Positions 33,400 through 41,136 of a stretch of 64,000 nucleotides of DNA are shown here, piece by piece; the first letter of the stretch is position 1, and the number at the start of each line of letters is the position of its first letter. The DNA is taken from assembly GCF_002483315.1 (NCBI RefSeq), contig NZ_DLHR01000016.1, positions 110,599-174,598 on the forward strand, in the 5' to 3' direction. The notes beneath the pieces are model-generated. The model had not been told where the DNA came from. It was given only the letters and a program-made list of their open reading frames with translations, and did not search any database. This DNA is from Flavobacterium sp. UBA7663. GTDB lineage: Bacteria > Bacteroidota > Bacteroidia > Flavobacteriales > Flavobacteriaceae. The translations under genes were made by a program, and so were the position numbers.

Positions 33400-34419
33400 T
33401 TAGCTGTTTTCCAAAATCTTTTTGTTGATTGCTTTCACTAAAGCAGGTCCTTCATAAATAAATCCTGTATAAAGTTGCACTAAACTTGCACCAGCATTCA
33501 ACTTTTCAATCGCATCTTCAGCGGTATGAATTCCTCCTACTCCAATAATTGGGAACGACTTATTACTTTTTTCCGAAAGAAAACGAATTACTTCTGTAGA
33601 ACGTTTGGTTAATGGTTTTCCAGATAAACCACCCATTTCTGATTTGTTTTCCGATTGTAAACCTTCGCGAGAAATCGTAGTATTCGTAGCAATTACGCCA
33701 GCAATTTTAGTTTCGTTTACAATATCTATGATATCTAATAGTTGTTCATCTGTTAAATCGGGAGCGATTTTTAGTAAAATTGGCTTTTGTTTTGGTTTTG
33801 CATTGTTCTTATCTTGAAGTGTTTGCAATAATTCTGTCAAAGGCTTTTTATCTTGCAATTCACGAAGATTTGGTGTGTTTGGCGAACTCACATTGACCAC
33901 AAAATAATCTACATACGGAAACAAAGCTTCAAAACAGATTTCGTAATCCTTCACCGCTTCTTCGTTTGGCGTAACTTTATTTTTTCCGATGTTTCCACCG
34001 ATTAAAACGCCTTTATTTTTTTTCAAACGTTCTACTGCATCTTTAACACCGCCATTATTGAAACCCATTCGGTTGATAATCGCATTGTCTTCTTTCAACC
34101 GAAATAATCGTTTTTTAGGATTTCCTTCTTGTCCAACAGGAGTTAGTGTTCCAATTTCTATAAATCCGAAACCGAAATTCGATAACTCTTGGTATAACTT
34201 CGCATCTTTATCAAACCCAGCAGCTAATCCGACAGGATTTTTGAATTTAATTCCGAAAACTTCTCTTTCTAAACGAGCATCTTTTACTTCGTAAAGCGAT
34301 TGAAATAAGCTTGAAAAACCTGGAATTTTATTCAGAAAACGAATGAATGAAAAGGTAAAATAATGCACTTTTTCTGGATCGAAACAGAAAAGTAACGGAC
34401 GAATAAATAGTTTGTACAT
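33400..34419 (-). CDS. pyrD: Dihydroorotate dehydrogenase (quinone)
   Basis: A class 2 membrane-associated enzyme of pyrimidine synthesis that passes electrons from dihydroorotate to menaquinone. From the ATG at 34419 it has 339 residues, the normal length; a longer reading that starts 24 codons upstream is rejected because it would include the TACTTTTG promoter. The N-terminal hydrophobic helices (YKLFIRPLLFCFDPEKVHYF) are the membrane-association domain, NPVGLAAGFDKDA is the FMN-binding start, and the catalytic Ser lies in NVSSPNTPNLRELQ. FMN-phosphate binding is served by GVGGIHT. Confidence 0.94.
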   Translation of the reverse strand: MYKLFIRPLLFCFDPEKVHYFTFSFIRFLNKIPGFSSLFQSLYEVKDARLEREVFGIKFKNPVGLAAGFDKDAKLYQELSNFGFGFIEIGTLTPVGQEGNPKKRLFRLKEDNAIINRMGFNNGGVKDAVERLKKNKGVLIGGNIGKNKVTPNEEAVKDYEICFEALFPYVDYFVVNVSSPNTPNLRELQDKKPLTELLQTLQDKNNAKPKQKPILLKIAPDLTDEQLLDIIDIVNETKIAGVIATNTTISREGLQSENKSEMGGLSGKPLTKRSTEVIRFLSEKSNKSFPIIGVGGIHTAEDAIEKLNAGASLVQLYTGFIYEGPALVKAINKKILENS

Positions 34420-34438
34420 AATATGTTGTGTTGTTCTG

Positions 34439-34446
34439 CAAAAGTA
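34439..34446 (-). promoter_or_regulatory. -7 promoter element for pyrD
   Basis: TACTTTTG on the minus strand followed by CAG, 19 bases before the chosen ATG. Confidence 0.55.
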
Positions 34447-34548
34447 AGAAAATGCTATTCCAAAAAAAAGTATTGACGCATTTTGTAACAATAAAAGATT
34501 TGGTGCGTATAATTAGCAAGAACAAATTCAATTGCAAGAACAAGTTTA

Positions 34549-34575
34549 AAATTCTAATTTCTAAATTCTAATTTC
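34549..34575. repeat. 14-bp tandem repeat (two units)
   Basis: AAATTCTAATTTCT is repeated directly (second copy 13 of 14 bases) just before the ATG at 34579. It is preceded by two copies of GCAAGAACAA near 34514-34540. Confidence 0.5.
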
Positions 34576-34578
34576 AAA

Positions 34579-35133
34579 ATGGCACAAACTCCTTCTAACA
34601 TGTTACCATTGGGTACAATTGCTCCTGATTTCAATTTGAAAGATACTAATTCGAATGAATATAAAACTTTTGAAGATTGCAAAGGCGAAAAAGGAACCGT
34701 TGTTATGTTCATTTGCAATCATTGTCCGTTTGTGCATCATGTGATGGAAGAAGTGCTAAAAGTGGTGAACGATTATCGTGTGCAAGGCATTGGTTTTGTA
34801 GCAATTTCAAGCAACGATGTAATAAAATATCCTCAAGATGCACCAGAATTAATGACGGAATTTGCCTTTGAAAACGGATTTGAATTCCCTTATTTATTCG
34901 ATGAAACACAAGAAGTTGCGAAAGCCTATGATGCGGCTTGTACGCCTGATTTTTATCTTTTCGACAATCAAAATAAATTGGTTTATAGAGGCCAATTAGA
35001 TGATAGCCGACCAGCAAATGGTATTCCATTAAGTGGTTCCGATTTAAGAAGCGCTATTGATGGTGTGGTTATAAATCGACTGATTAATCCAGAGCAGAAA
35101 CCGAGTATTGGGTGTAATATTAAGTGGAAATAA
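34579..35133 (+). CDS. Thioredoxin-like AhpC/TSA-type protein
   Basis: A 184-residue redoxin-fold protein with no clear signal peptide. The thioredoxin-like active site is the Cys-x-x-Cys in MFICNHCPFVHHVM (near residue 50). The peroxiredoxin-like DFNLKDTNSNEYKTFED start and the AYDAACTPDFYLFD cis-Pro region (with an extra Cys before the cis-Pro) are present. Proteins of this group act as thiol-disulfide reductases or peroxiredoxin-like enzymes. It appears monocistronic and is followed by a possible small-RNA region. Confidence 0.85.
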   Translation: MAQTPSNMLPLGTIAPDFNLKDTNSNEYKTFEDCKGEKGTVVMFICNHCPFVHHVMEEVLKVVNDYRVQGIGFVAISSNDVIKYPQDAPELMTEFAFENGFEFPYLFDETQEVAKAYDAACTPDFYLFDNQNKLVYRGQLDDSRPANGIPLSGSDLRSAIDGVVINRLINPEQKPSIGCNIKWK

Positions 35134-35157
35134 TTTACTAATCCAAAAGCTTTGCTT

Positions 35158-35165
35158 ACCTTTGT
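35158..35165 (+). promoter_or_regulatory. -7 promoter element upstream of the 35172-35322 RNA
   Basis: TACCTTTG directly after TTGCT. The next coding start is about 230 bases away, so it more likely drives a small RNA or an attenuated leader. Confidence 0.5.
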
Positions 35166-35171
35166 CAAACT

Positions 35172-35322
35172 ATAATTTTTAGTCTTGAAAAATACATTTT
35201 TACATACATTTTCAATAAATAATACATTATACAATAAGGTATTATTCTTTTCTCACAGCAAGGCCTTCATCAATTAGGCCTCCGTCTTTCTATACATATT
35301 CTTCAGGCGGAGGATTTTCTTT
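35172..35322 (+). ncRNA. Putative small RNA or attenuated leader
   Basis: Between a TACCTTTG promoter and a terminator there are about 150 bases with no credible reading frame. They contain an AAGGCCT/AGGCCT hairpin (near 35260-35280) that overlaps the left arm of the terminator. Pairing of the first hairpin and of the terminator are mutually exclusive, as in attenuators. The GltB-like gene begins at 35396. Confidence 0.4.
35279..35322 (+). terminator. Terminator before the GltB-like gene
   Basis: CCTCCGTCT (35279-35287) pairs with AGGCGGAGG (35305-35313), 9 bp with one G-U, followed by ATTTTCTTTT. Confidence 0.65.
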
Positions 35323-35395
35323 TACAAAACTACATTCAATAACATTTCAGAAATAACTTCTGGAATCATTTTTTTTTATCTAAAAACTAAAAAAC

Positions 35396-36958
35396 ATGTC
35401 ACAAAAAAAACTTTTTGGGAAGCTAAACGCGCGCCATATTATTTGGTTAATCACACTTTCTTTTTTTACAGGAACCCTTTTCTTGGTCTTTTATTATAAA
35501 GTACACTCCGTCTTTTTAAGTGCACCATTTATCACATTGTTTCTCGTATTAATTGATAGTACACAAACAAAACACTCTGTTCGAAAAAATTACCCATTAG
35601 TAGGTAGATTACGTTATTTATTTGAATCGGTTCGACCTGAATTTCGTCAATACTTTTTTGAAGGTGAATTAGATGGAAAACCATTTAATAGAAGACAGCG
35701 CTCTATTGTGTATCAAAGAGCTAAAAACGAAAAGCAAACCATTTCCTTTGGAATGCAAGACGACCCAAATCGTATTGGATATGAATGGGCCGCACATTCG
35801 GTTTATCCAAAAAAAGCGGACGAGAAAAAATTTAGAACGCTAATTGGTGGCTCAAATTGTTTACAACCTTACAATGCTAGCATTTACAACATTAGTGCAA
35901 TGAGCTATGGCGCCTTGAGTAAAACTGCCATTACTTCTTTAAATGAAGGAGCTAAACTTGGAAATTTTGCTCATAATACTGGTGAAGGCGGTATTAGTGA
36001 TTACCATTTAATGGGAGGCGATTTGATTTGGCAAATTGGAACAGGATATTTTGGATGTAGAGATGAAAAGGGAAATTTTTCGAGTGAATTATTTGCTCAA
36101 AAAGCCAATTATGAACAAGTAAAGATGATTGAACTAAAATTATCTCAAGGAGCAAAACCAGGTCATGGCGGATTACTTCCCGCAGAAAAAAACACGCCTG
36201 AAATAGCAAAAATTAGAAACATAAAACCTTTTACAACCGTTCATTCTCCATCTGGACATACTGCTTTTTCAAATGCTACTGAATTCCTGTATTTTATTGG
36301 ACGATTACGTGAACTATCAAACTTTAAACCTATTGGCTTTAAAATTTGTATTGGTCGAAAAGATGAATTTATTGATATTGTAAAAGCTATGTTACATACT
36401 AAAATTTATCCTGATTTTATTACCATTGATGGTGCTGAAGGCGGAACAGGTGCGGCACCTCTTGAATTTATTGATTATATGGGAATGGCACTATCGGATG
36501 CGATTGTGTTTGTAAACCAAACCTTAAAAGAATATGGACTACGTGACGAAATTAAAATTTTAGCTGCCGGAAAAATCATCTCAGCATTTGATATTGCAAA
36601 AACATTGGCTTTAGGAGCCGATGCTTGTTATAGTGCAAGAGGTATGATGTTTGCTCTTGGATGCATTCAAGCCTTGCAATGCGATAGTGGAAAATGTCCG
36701 GTAGGAATCGCAACGCAAGATAAATCGTTATACAAAGGATTAGATGTTACTGATAAAAGGGTTCGAGTTGCAAATTTTCATAAGAATACCTTAAAAGCTT
36801 TTGGTGAATTTATTGGAGCATGTGGATTTGAAAATCCGAAAGAAATAACTCCCGATTTCTTACATAAAAGAGTTGAACACAATTCAAATCAAAATTTTAC
36901 GGAGATATATTATCCCGAGAAGGAAAAAAATAATATGCAATACATAAATTTAAACTAA
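35396..36958 (+). CDS. GltB-like FMN-binding protein, membrane-anchored
   Basis: A 520-residue protein of the FMN-binding glutamate synthase family. Two N-terminal transmembrane helices (about 14-50) anchor it to the inner membrane, and the rest is the synthase TIM barrel: TGEGGISDYHL, GQGAKPGHGG-type loop (SQGAKPGHGG) and DGAEGGTGAAP. Three cysteines in CIQALQCDSGKCPVG fit the C-x5-C-x4-C spacing of the 3Fe-4S cluster of GltB. It lacks the amidotransferase and GltD parts, so it is not a full glutamate synthase; its donor and product are unknown. The Gre-like gene follows after 5 bases. Confidence 0.87.
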   Translation: MSQKKLFGKLNARHIIWLITLSFFTGTLFLVFYYKVHSVFLSAPFITLFLVLIDSTQTKHSVRKNYPLVGRLRYLFESVRPEFRQYFFEGELDGKPFNRRQRSIVYQRAKNEKQTISFGMQDDPNRIGYEWAAHSVYPKKADEKKFRTLIGGSNCLQPYNASIYNISAMSYGALSKTAITSLNEGAKLGNFAHNTGEGGISDYHLMGGDLIWQIGTGYFGCRDEKGNFSSELFAQKANYEQVKMIELKLSQGAKPGHGGLLPAEKNTPEIAKIRNIKPFTTVHSPSGHTAFSNATEFLYFIGRLRELSNFKPIGFKICIGRKDEFIDIVKAMLHTKIYPDFITIDGAEGGTGAAPLEFIDYMGMALSDAIVFVNQTLKEYGLRDEIKILAAGKIISAFDIAKTLALGADACYSARGMMFALGCIQALQCDSGKCPVGIATQDKSLYKGLDVTDKRVRVANFHKNTLKAFGEFIGACGFENPKEITPDFLHKRVEHNSNQNFTEIYYPEKEKNNMQYINLN

Positions 36959-36963
36959 ACAAT

Positions 36964-37347
36964 ATGAAACCAATACCAACATTCACATTAAGTGATTATA
37001 AACTGTTGAAAAAAATCACAAAAGCGAATATTTCAGCTACAAGTGCTAGAGAAATAAAATTACTAAATGAGGAATTAGATCGTGGAATTATAATTGAAGA
37101 TTCAGTAATTGAAAATAGTTTTATACGTATTAATTCTGAAGTAATAATTGAAGATATGGATACAAAAAAACAAATGAAATTTCAAATTGTTTTACCGTCT
37201 CAGGTCAATATAAAAGAAAGTAAATATTCAGTTCTTGTTCCTTTAAGCGTTGCTATTATTGGCTTTAAAGCCAACGATCAAGTAGATTGGGAATTGCCTG
37301 CTGGAAACAAAACATTAAAAGTTATTGCTGTAAACAACTGCAACTAA
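36964..37347 (+). CDS. GreA/GreB C-terminal domain protein (Rnk-like)
   Basis: A 127-residue protein with the FKBP-like C-terminal domain of Gre factors (about 45-125: VIIEDMDTKKQMKFQIVLP, LSVAIIGFKANDQVDWELP). The N-terminal part is a short helical region rather than the long coiled coil of GreA, so it is closer to Rnk, which binds RNA polymerase without stimulating cleavage. The start is 5 bases after the GltB-like gene, so they are co-transcribed. A terminator follows. Confidence 0.8.
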   Translation: MKPIPTFTLSDYKLLKKITKANISATSAREIKLLNEELDRGIIIEDSVIENSFIRINSEVIIEDMDTKKQMKFQIVLPSQVNIKESKYSVLVPLSVAIIGFKANDQVDWELPAGNKTLKVIAVNNCN

Positions 37348-37352
37348 TTCAT

Positions 37353-37379
37353 AAACACCTTTTATTGAGGTGTTTTTTT
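37353..37379. terminator. Bidirectional terminator after the Gre-like gene
   Basis: AAACACCT (37353-37360) pairs with AGGTGTTT (37368-37375), followed by T's that run into the stop codon of the convergent gene. Confidence 0.75.
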
Positions 37380-37881
37380 ATTTTCGTTCAACAATCACTT
37401 CAATCGGATTATTGCTTCTTGGTCCGAAGCTTCTGGCTTGGCGTTCGTTTTCACTCGAACATAAAATGTACATATTAAAAGCTTGTAATTGGACTAATTG
37501 CTCTTTAAACTTGCCTTTAGTATCTTCAATTTTAATGTAAAATTCTTCCGCAGGAAACGTATTGGTTACCGAAAGTAAATAAGTATCACCAGCATACGGG
37601 AAAAACCATTTTTCTGGTTCGTTTGGTTTGCTAATTAAATGATTTCGAGTAAAGATTAAAGGTTGATTGCCGTATTTCCAACTGTATTTATTATTCTCGT
37701 TGATGATTTCTGCTCCTTTTTCGTTGACCAACGTAATTTTTAAATCGGCAATATTATCTGTTTTTCCTTCTTCATGCACTTTTACTACTAAATAAGATGT
37801 AAAATCAAAGCCACAATGCGGCACTTGCCCAAAGGAGAACAAAGAGAATAATAAAAAGAAAAAAGATAATTTGGTTTTCAT
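37378..37881 (-). CDS. Secreted protein, unknown
   Basis: A 167-residue protein read from the ATG at 37881, which gives a clean signal peptide (MKTKLSFFFLLFSLFSFGQ); a longer reading that starts 18 codons upstream would cover a TATTTTTA promoter-like sequence. The mature part is beta-rich (FTSYLVVKVHEEGKTDNIADLKITLVNEKG) and could be an Ig-like or carboxypeptidase-regulatory-like fold, ending in a charged SFGPRSNNPIEVIVERK. No enzyme motif. Convergent with the Gre-like gene. Function unknown. Confidence 0.75.
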   Translation of the reverse strand: MKTKLSFFFLLFSLFSFGQVPHCGFDFTSYLVVKVHEEGKTDNIADLKITLVNEKGAEIINENNKYSWKYGNQPLIFTRNHLISKPNEPEKWFFPYAGDTYLLSVTNTFPAEEFYIKIEDTKGKFKEQLVQLQAFNMYILCSSENERQARSFGPRSNNPIEVIVERK

Positions 37882-37951
37882 AGACTTGAATTGGTTGTAA
37901 AAATACAAAAACAATACCAAAAAAAAATCCGCCAATTGACGGATACTTTTA

Positions 37952-38254
37952 TTATTTTGTTAGATAAGCATAAATCTTTTCTCTTTCTTCATCTGAAATT
38001 TTAGCTTTTATCTGCATACTTAACATAATTGGCTTCCATTGTTCTGCATTAAAATCTTTAGCATCATATAAATCGTGACATTTAGCACAATTATTTACAA
38101 ATAGAGTTCTACCTTCTGCTAATTCAGCCGTTAGTGGTGCTTCAATAATAACAGGAGCATCTTCAACTTTTGATGCTTCAGGTTGAATAACTTTTGGTGA
38201 ACAAGAATAAATGAGAGTTCCTAAAAGGACTATCGCAATAATTTTAATTTTCAT
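37952..38254 (-). CDS. Small c-type cytochrome lipoprotein
   Basis: A 100-residue protein with a lipoprotein signal (lipobox IYSC, Cys18) and a single heme-binding CAKCH motif near residue 56. A Met-rich LSMQIKAKIS region near the C-terminus supplies a candidate axial Met ligand. It should be a monoheme cytochrome c tethered to the outer leaflet of the inner membrane, or to the outer membrane, and facing the periplasm. No oxidase genes are adjacent. It is preceded by a terminator of the upstream gene. Confidence 0.85.
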   Translation of the reverse strand: MKIKIIAIVLLGTLIYSCSPKVIQPEASKVEDAPVIIEAPLTAELAEGRTLFVNNCAKCHDLYDAKDFNAEQWKPIMLSMQIKAKISDEEREKIYAYLTK

Positions 38255-38283
38255 ATTTTAGAATTTGTTTTATGGGTAAATAT

Positions 38284-38316
38284 AAAAAAAAATCCCAAAA
38301 CAAGGTTTCAGGATTT
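38284..38316 (-). terminator. Terminator upstream of the cytochrome gene
   Basis: AAATCC-CA-AAAC, loop, GTTT-CA-GGATTT with a long A tract gives a minus-strand terminator. It shares its CA/CA internal loop with the hairpin at 39261-39295. Confidence 0.6.
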
Positions 38317-38389
38317 CTTTAACATTATATTTAATACCAAACATAATTAAGTAAATTCATTTTTTTTAGTTCAAATTGTGTTAAATCAA

Positions 38390-38416
38390 AAAAAGCCACT
38401 AAAAAGTGGCTTTTTT
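38390..38416. terminator. Terminator after the 38418 gene
   Basis: AAAAAGCCACT pairs with AGTGGCTTTTT around a 4-base loop, with T tracts on either strand. It sits immediately after the stop of the minus-strand gene. Confidence 0.85.
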
Positions 38417-38417
38417 A

Positions 38418-39152
38418 TTATAATTTCATTGCAGATTTTTTTACAACTTTAGCAATTCTTTTTCTCAAATCGCCCATTAATTCTTCCAAAGCACTTTCAC
38501 ACATTGGTAGAATTTTTTCAGGCTTCACAACTGGAACTCCTCCAACCATTACCCCCGTTTTCTTTGAACGCTCACTCTCGGAAAAAGCAAAAACTTTCTC
38601 ACCAGTTTTGTTATACAAAGCAACTCGTGTAGTAGCTCTCATTTTTATAGTCATCGTACTTCCAACTCCGAATCCTTTTTCAAAAGCAAAATTAATATAA
38701 ACAAACATAACGCCATCTGCTTTATCAGCAAACATTTTAGCCATCGCTACTTCGTTAGCCTGACCAATAAAACCTTCATAAATGTATTTATAATTACCAT
38801 ACATCAAATAATTAGCCGCATCATAATTTTTTACATCATATTTTGGTGTGAATTTTTGATAATCTGCACTTTCTAAAACCTTTGATTCTGGAATTAAGTC
38901 AAAAGGAAACTCTTTTGAATAGTCATTGAAGAAATTATCATGATATTTAGTAAGTATTGGTGTTAAGTTAAAATTTGGATCATCACGAAGCTGCAAAATA
39001 TCTTGCAAAAGAAAATCAAATCCTCCACCTAATTCATTAAATTCGACCATTTTATTTGCATAAAAAGTTACAACGGCAACTTTTTTCTTTTGAGCAATTG
39101 CAAAACTTGTAGTAAGTAAAACAACTATACAAAAAGTAGTGATTTTTTTCAT
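38418..39152 (-). CDS. Exported protein, unknown
   Basis: A 244-residue protein with signal peptide MKKITTFCIVVLLTTSFAIAQ. The ATG at 39167, five codons upstream, is also possible. The mature part has a probable alpha/beta layout (VAVVTFYANKMVEFNELGGG ... DGVMFVYINFAFEKGFGVGSTMTIKMRATTRVALYNKTGEKVFAFSESERSK), recalling the LpoB/TolB-N-like fold used by periplasmic accessory proteins. That comparison is by pattern only. It has a TACTTTTG promoter close upstream and a strong terminator. Confidence 0.7.
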   Translation of the reverse strand: MKKITTFCIVVLLTTSFAIAQKKKVAVVTFYANKMVEFNELGGGFDFLLQDILQLRDDPNFNLTPILTKYHDNFFNDYSKEFPFDLIPESKVLESADYQKFTPKYDVKNYDAANYLMYGNYKYIYEGFIGQANEVAMAKMFADKADGVMFVYINFAFEKGFGVGSTMTIKMRATTRVALYNKTGEKVFAFSESERSKKTGVMVGGVPVVKPEKILPMCESALEELMGDLRKRIAKVVKKSAMKL

Positions 39153-39177
39153 TTTTTTAATTATCATAGTTAAGAGA

Positions 39178-39185
39178 CAAAAGTA
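39178..39185 (-). promoter_or_regulatory. -7 promoter element for the exported protein gene at 38418-39152
   Basis: TACTTTTG on the minus strand, 10 bases before the ATG at 39167 and 25 before that at 39152. Confidence 0.5.
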
Positions 39186-39260
39186 TGCAAAACATTTTAC
39201 TATTATATATTCTTCAATGAGTTAATGATGAAATTTAACTTTTACTATTTAAACACCATA

Positions 39261-39295
39261 AAAAAATCCCAAGACAATAACGTCTCAGGATTTCT
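39261..39295 (-). terminator. Terminator after the PPIase fusion gene
   Basis: AAATCC-CA-AGAC, 6-base loop, GTCT-CA-GGATTT, reading into six or more T's on the minus strand. Same architecture as 38284-38316. Confidence 0.65.
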
Positions 39296-39316
39296 ATACT
39301 TTATAATGAACTCTGT

Positions 39317-40249
39317 TTACTTCACATCCATTAATTCTACATCGAATACTAAAGTTGCATCTGGTGGAATTACTCCTCCAGCACCTCTAGAACCATATCC
39401 TAAATAAGAAGGAATCACAAAACGTGCTTTGTCTCCTACTTGTAATAAAGCGATACCTTCGTCCCATCCTTCAATAACTTGTCCAACACCTAATTGAAAA
39501 TCAATTGGTTGTTTTCTCTTGTATGAAGAATCAAATACTTGTCCGTTTTCTAATGCACCTTGGTAGTGAACTGATACTTTTTTACCTTTTTCAGCTTTTG
39601 TACCATTCCCTTTTTGAATGATTTGGTAACGCAAACCACTTTCAGTCTTTTGAAAACCAGCGGCTAATTTTTCCAAAGCCTCCTCTGCCATTTTTTTTTG
39701 CTCCGCAATTCTTTTTTCTCTTGAACCTTCAAAAGTTCTAAAAGCTTCTACTGCGTTCCATTTTTGAGCTTCTTCTCCTACTCTAATGATTTCAATACTT
39801 TCTAAAGCGTCATCACCAGCAACAGCATCAACAACATCTTGTCCTTCAATTACGTGACCAAAAACAGTGTGCTTCCCATCTAACCAATTCGTTGGAACAT
39901 GTGTAATAAAAAATTGAGAACCATTAGTTCCAGGTCCAGCATTTGCCATAGACAAAACGCCTGGTTTGTCGTGTTTTAAATTGGGGTGAAACTCATCGTC
40001 AAAGTTGTAACCAGGACCACCTGTTCCTTGCCCTTGAGGACAACCACCTTGTATCATAAAATCAGGAATTACACGGTGAAATTTTAATCCGTCATAATAA
40101 GGTTTTCCCATTGGACGAGCCGAATTTTCTAATTGACCTTCTGCTAATCCTACGAAGTTACCTACCGTTCCTGGCGTTAAATCGTGCGTTAATTTTACTA
40201 AAATAGCACCTTTAGCTGTGTTAAATTTAGCGTATATTCCGTTTTCCAT
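39317..40249 (-). CDS. Cyclophilin-FKBP dual-domain peptidyl-prolyl isomerase
   Basis: A 310-residue fusion of two unrelated isomerase families. Residues 5-150 are a cyclophilin (FHRVIPDFMIQGG, NGSQFFITHVPTNWLDGKHTVFGHV), about 155-210 a charged Glu/Lys/Ala-rich linker, and about 220-310 an FKBP domain (VSVHYQGALENGQVFDSSYKR, IDFQLGVGQVIEGWDEGIAL, IPSYLGYGSRG). No signal peptide is seen, so it should fold cytoplasmic proteins. Dual immunophilins of this kind have been described in flavobacteria and some protists. A TAATTTTG promoter is upstream and a terminator is downstream. Confidence 0.92.
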   Translation of the reverse strand: MENGIYAKFNTAKGAILVKLTHDLTPGTVGNFVGLAEGQLENSARPMGKPYYDGLKFHRVIPDFMIQGGCPQGQGTGGPGYNFDDEFHPNLKHDKPGVLSMANAGPGTNGSQFFITHVPTNWLDGKHTVFGHVIEGQDVVDAVAGDDALESIEIIRVGEEAQKWNAVEAFRTFEGSREKRIAEQKKMAEEALEKLAAGFQKTESGLRYQIIQKGNGTKAEKGKKVSVHYQGALENGQVFDSSYKRKQPIDFQLGVGQVIEGWDEGIALLQVGDKARFVIPSYLGYGSRGAGGVIPPDATLVFDVELMDVK

Positions 40250-40274
40250 TGTTTTGATTTTTAATTTTAAAGTG

Positions 40275-40282
40275 CAAAATTA
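40275..40282 (-). promoter_or_regulatory. -7 promoter element for the PPIase fusion
   Basis: TAATTTTG on the minus strand followed by CAC, 25 bases before the ATG. Confidence 0.5.
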
Positions 40283-40294
40283 CAAAATAAATAG

Positions 40295-40302
40295 TAGATT
40301 TG
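40295..40302 (+). promoter_or_regulatory. -7 promoter element for the methyltransferase gene
   Basis: TAGATTTG, 19 bases before the ATG at 40322. It is divergent to the PPIase promoter. Confidence 0.45.
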
Positions 40303-40321
40303 ATATACTTATTTGAATACT

Positions 40322-41119
40322 ATGGAAGCAAAAGATTACATCAACATAAACAAAGAAACTTGGAACAACAAAGTTGATGTGCACATTGACTCTGATTTTT
40401 ATGATATGGAAGGTTTTCTGAACGGAAAATCAACCTTAAATGCTATAGAATTAGAGTTACTTGGTGACGTAAAAGGAAAAAAGATTTTACATTTACAATG
40501 TCATTTTGGTCAAGACACCATGACTTTTTCGAGAATGGGTGCGAAAGCTACTGGTGTCGATTTATCAGACAAAGCCATTGATAAAGCTAGAGAAATCAAT
40601 AAAAAATTAAATTTAGATGCTACTTTTGTTTGCTGTGATATTTATGACGCACCCAATCATTTAGATGAAAAATTTGATATTGTTTTTACCAGTTATGGTA
40701 CGATTGGTTGGTTTCCAAATTTAGACAAATGGGCTAAGGTCATCTCGCATTTTTTAAAACCCGGTGGAAAATTTGTCATGGCCGATTTTCATCCAGTAGT
40801 TTGGATGTTTGATAACGATTTCAAAGAAGTGTTTTATAATTATTTCAATACCGAAGAAATTATTGAAGATGAATCGGGCACATATGCTGATAGATATGCA
40901 GAAATTTCAGCAAAAACAATTACTTGGAATCACCCCACCTCAGAACTTTTAAATGCCTTGATTACAAATAACTTGGAACTAAATTGTTATAACGAATTTG
41001 ATTATTCTCCATATAATTGTTTCAATCAAACTGAAGAATTTGAATCCAATAAATTCCGAATTAAACATTTGGAAAACAAAATTCCAATGGTCTATTCACT
41101 TTCGGCAACTAAAAAATAA
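40322..41119 (+). CDS. Class I SAM-dependent methyltransferase
   Basis: A 265-residue Rossmann-fold methyltransferase. The AdoMet motif I is KILHLQCHFGQDTMTFSRMGA (near 57-77), motif II is TGVDLSDKAIDKARE and the post-motif region has FDIVFTSYGTIGWFP. In motif I the usual Gly-x-Gly is replaced by CHFGQD, as in a common subgroup of Methyltransf_11/25 proteins. The start at 40322 is ATG; a TTG three codons earlier is unlikely. Substrate unknown. trmD follows after 17 bases but has its own promoter. Confidence 0.85.
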   Translation: MEAKDYININKETWNNKVDVHIDSDFYDMEGFLNGKSTLNAIELELLGDVKGKKILHLQCHFGQDTMTFSRMGAKATGVDLSDKAIDKAREINKKLNLDATFVCCDIYDAPNHLDEKFDIVFTSYGTIGWFPNLDKWAKVISHFLKPGGKFVMADFHPVVWMFDNDFKEVFYNYFNTEEIIEDESGTYADRYAEISAKTITWNHPTSELLNALITNNLELNCYNEFDYSPYNCFNQTEEFESNKFRIKHLENKIPMVYSLSATKK

Positions 41120-41124
41120 TCTAC

Positions 41125-41132
41125 TATCTTTG
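41125..41132 (+). promoter_or_regulatory. -7 promoter element 4 bases before trmD
   Basis: TATCTTTG then CACT then the ATG of trmD. The transcription start should fall at or next to the start codon. Confidence 0.6.
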
Positions 41133-41136
41133 CACT

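Noticed and set aside
34420..34491. Upstream extension of PyrD by 24 residues
   Set aside because: It would pass through the TACTTTTG promoter, and family length fits the ATG at 34419.
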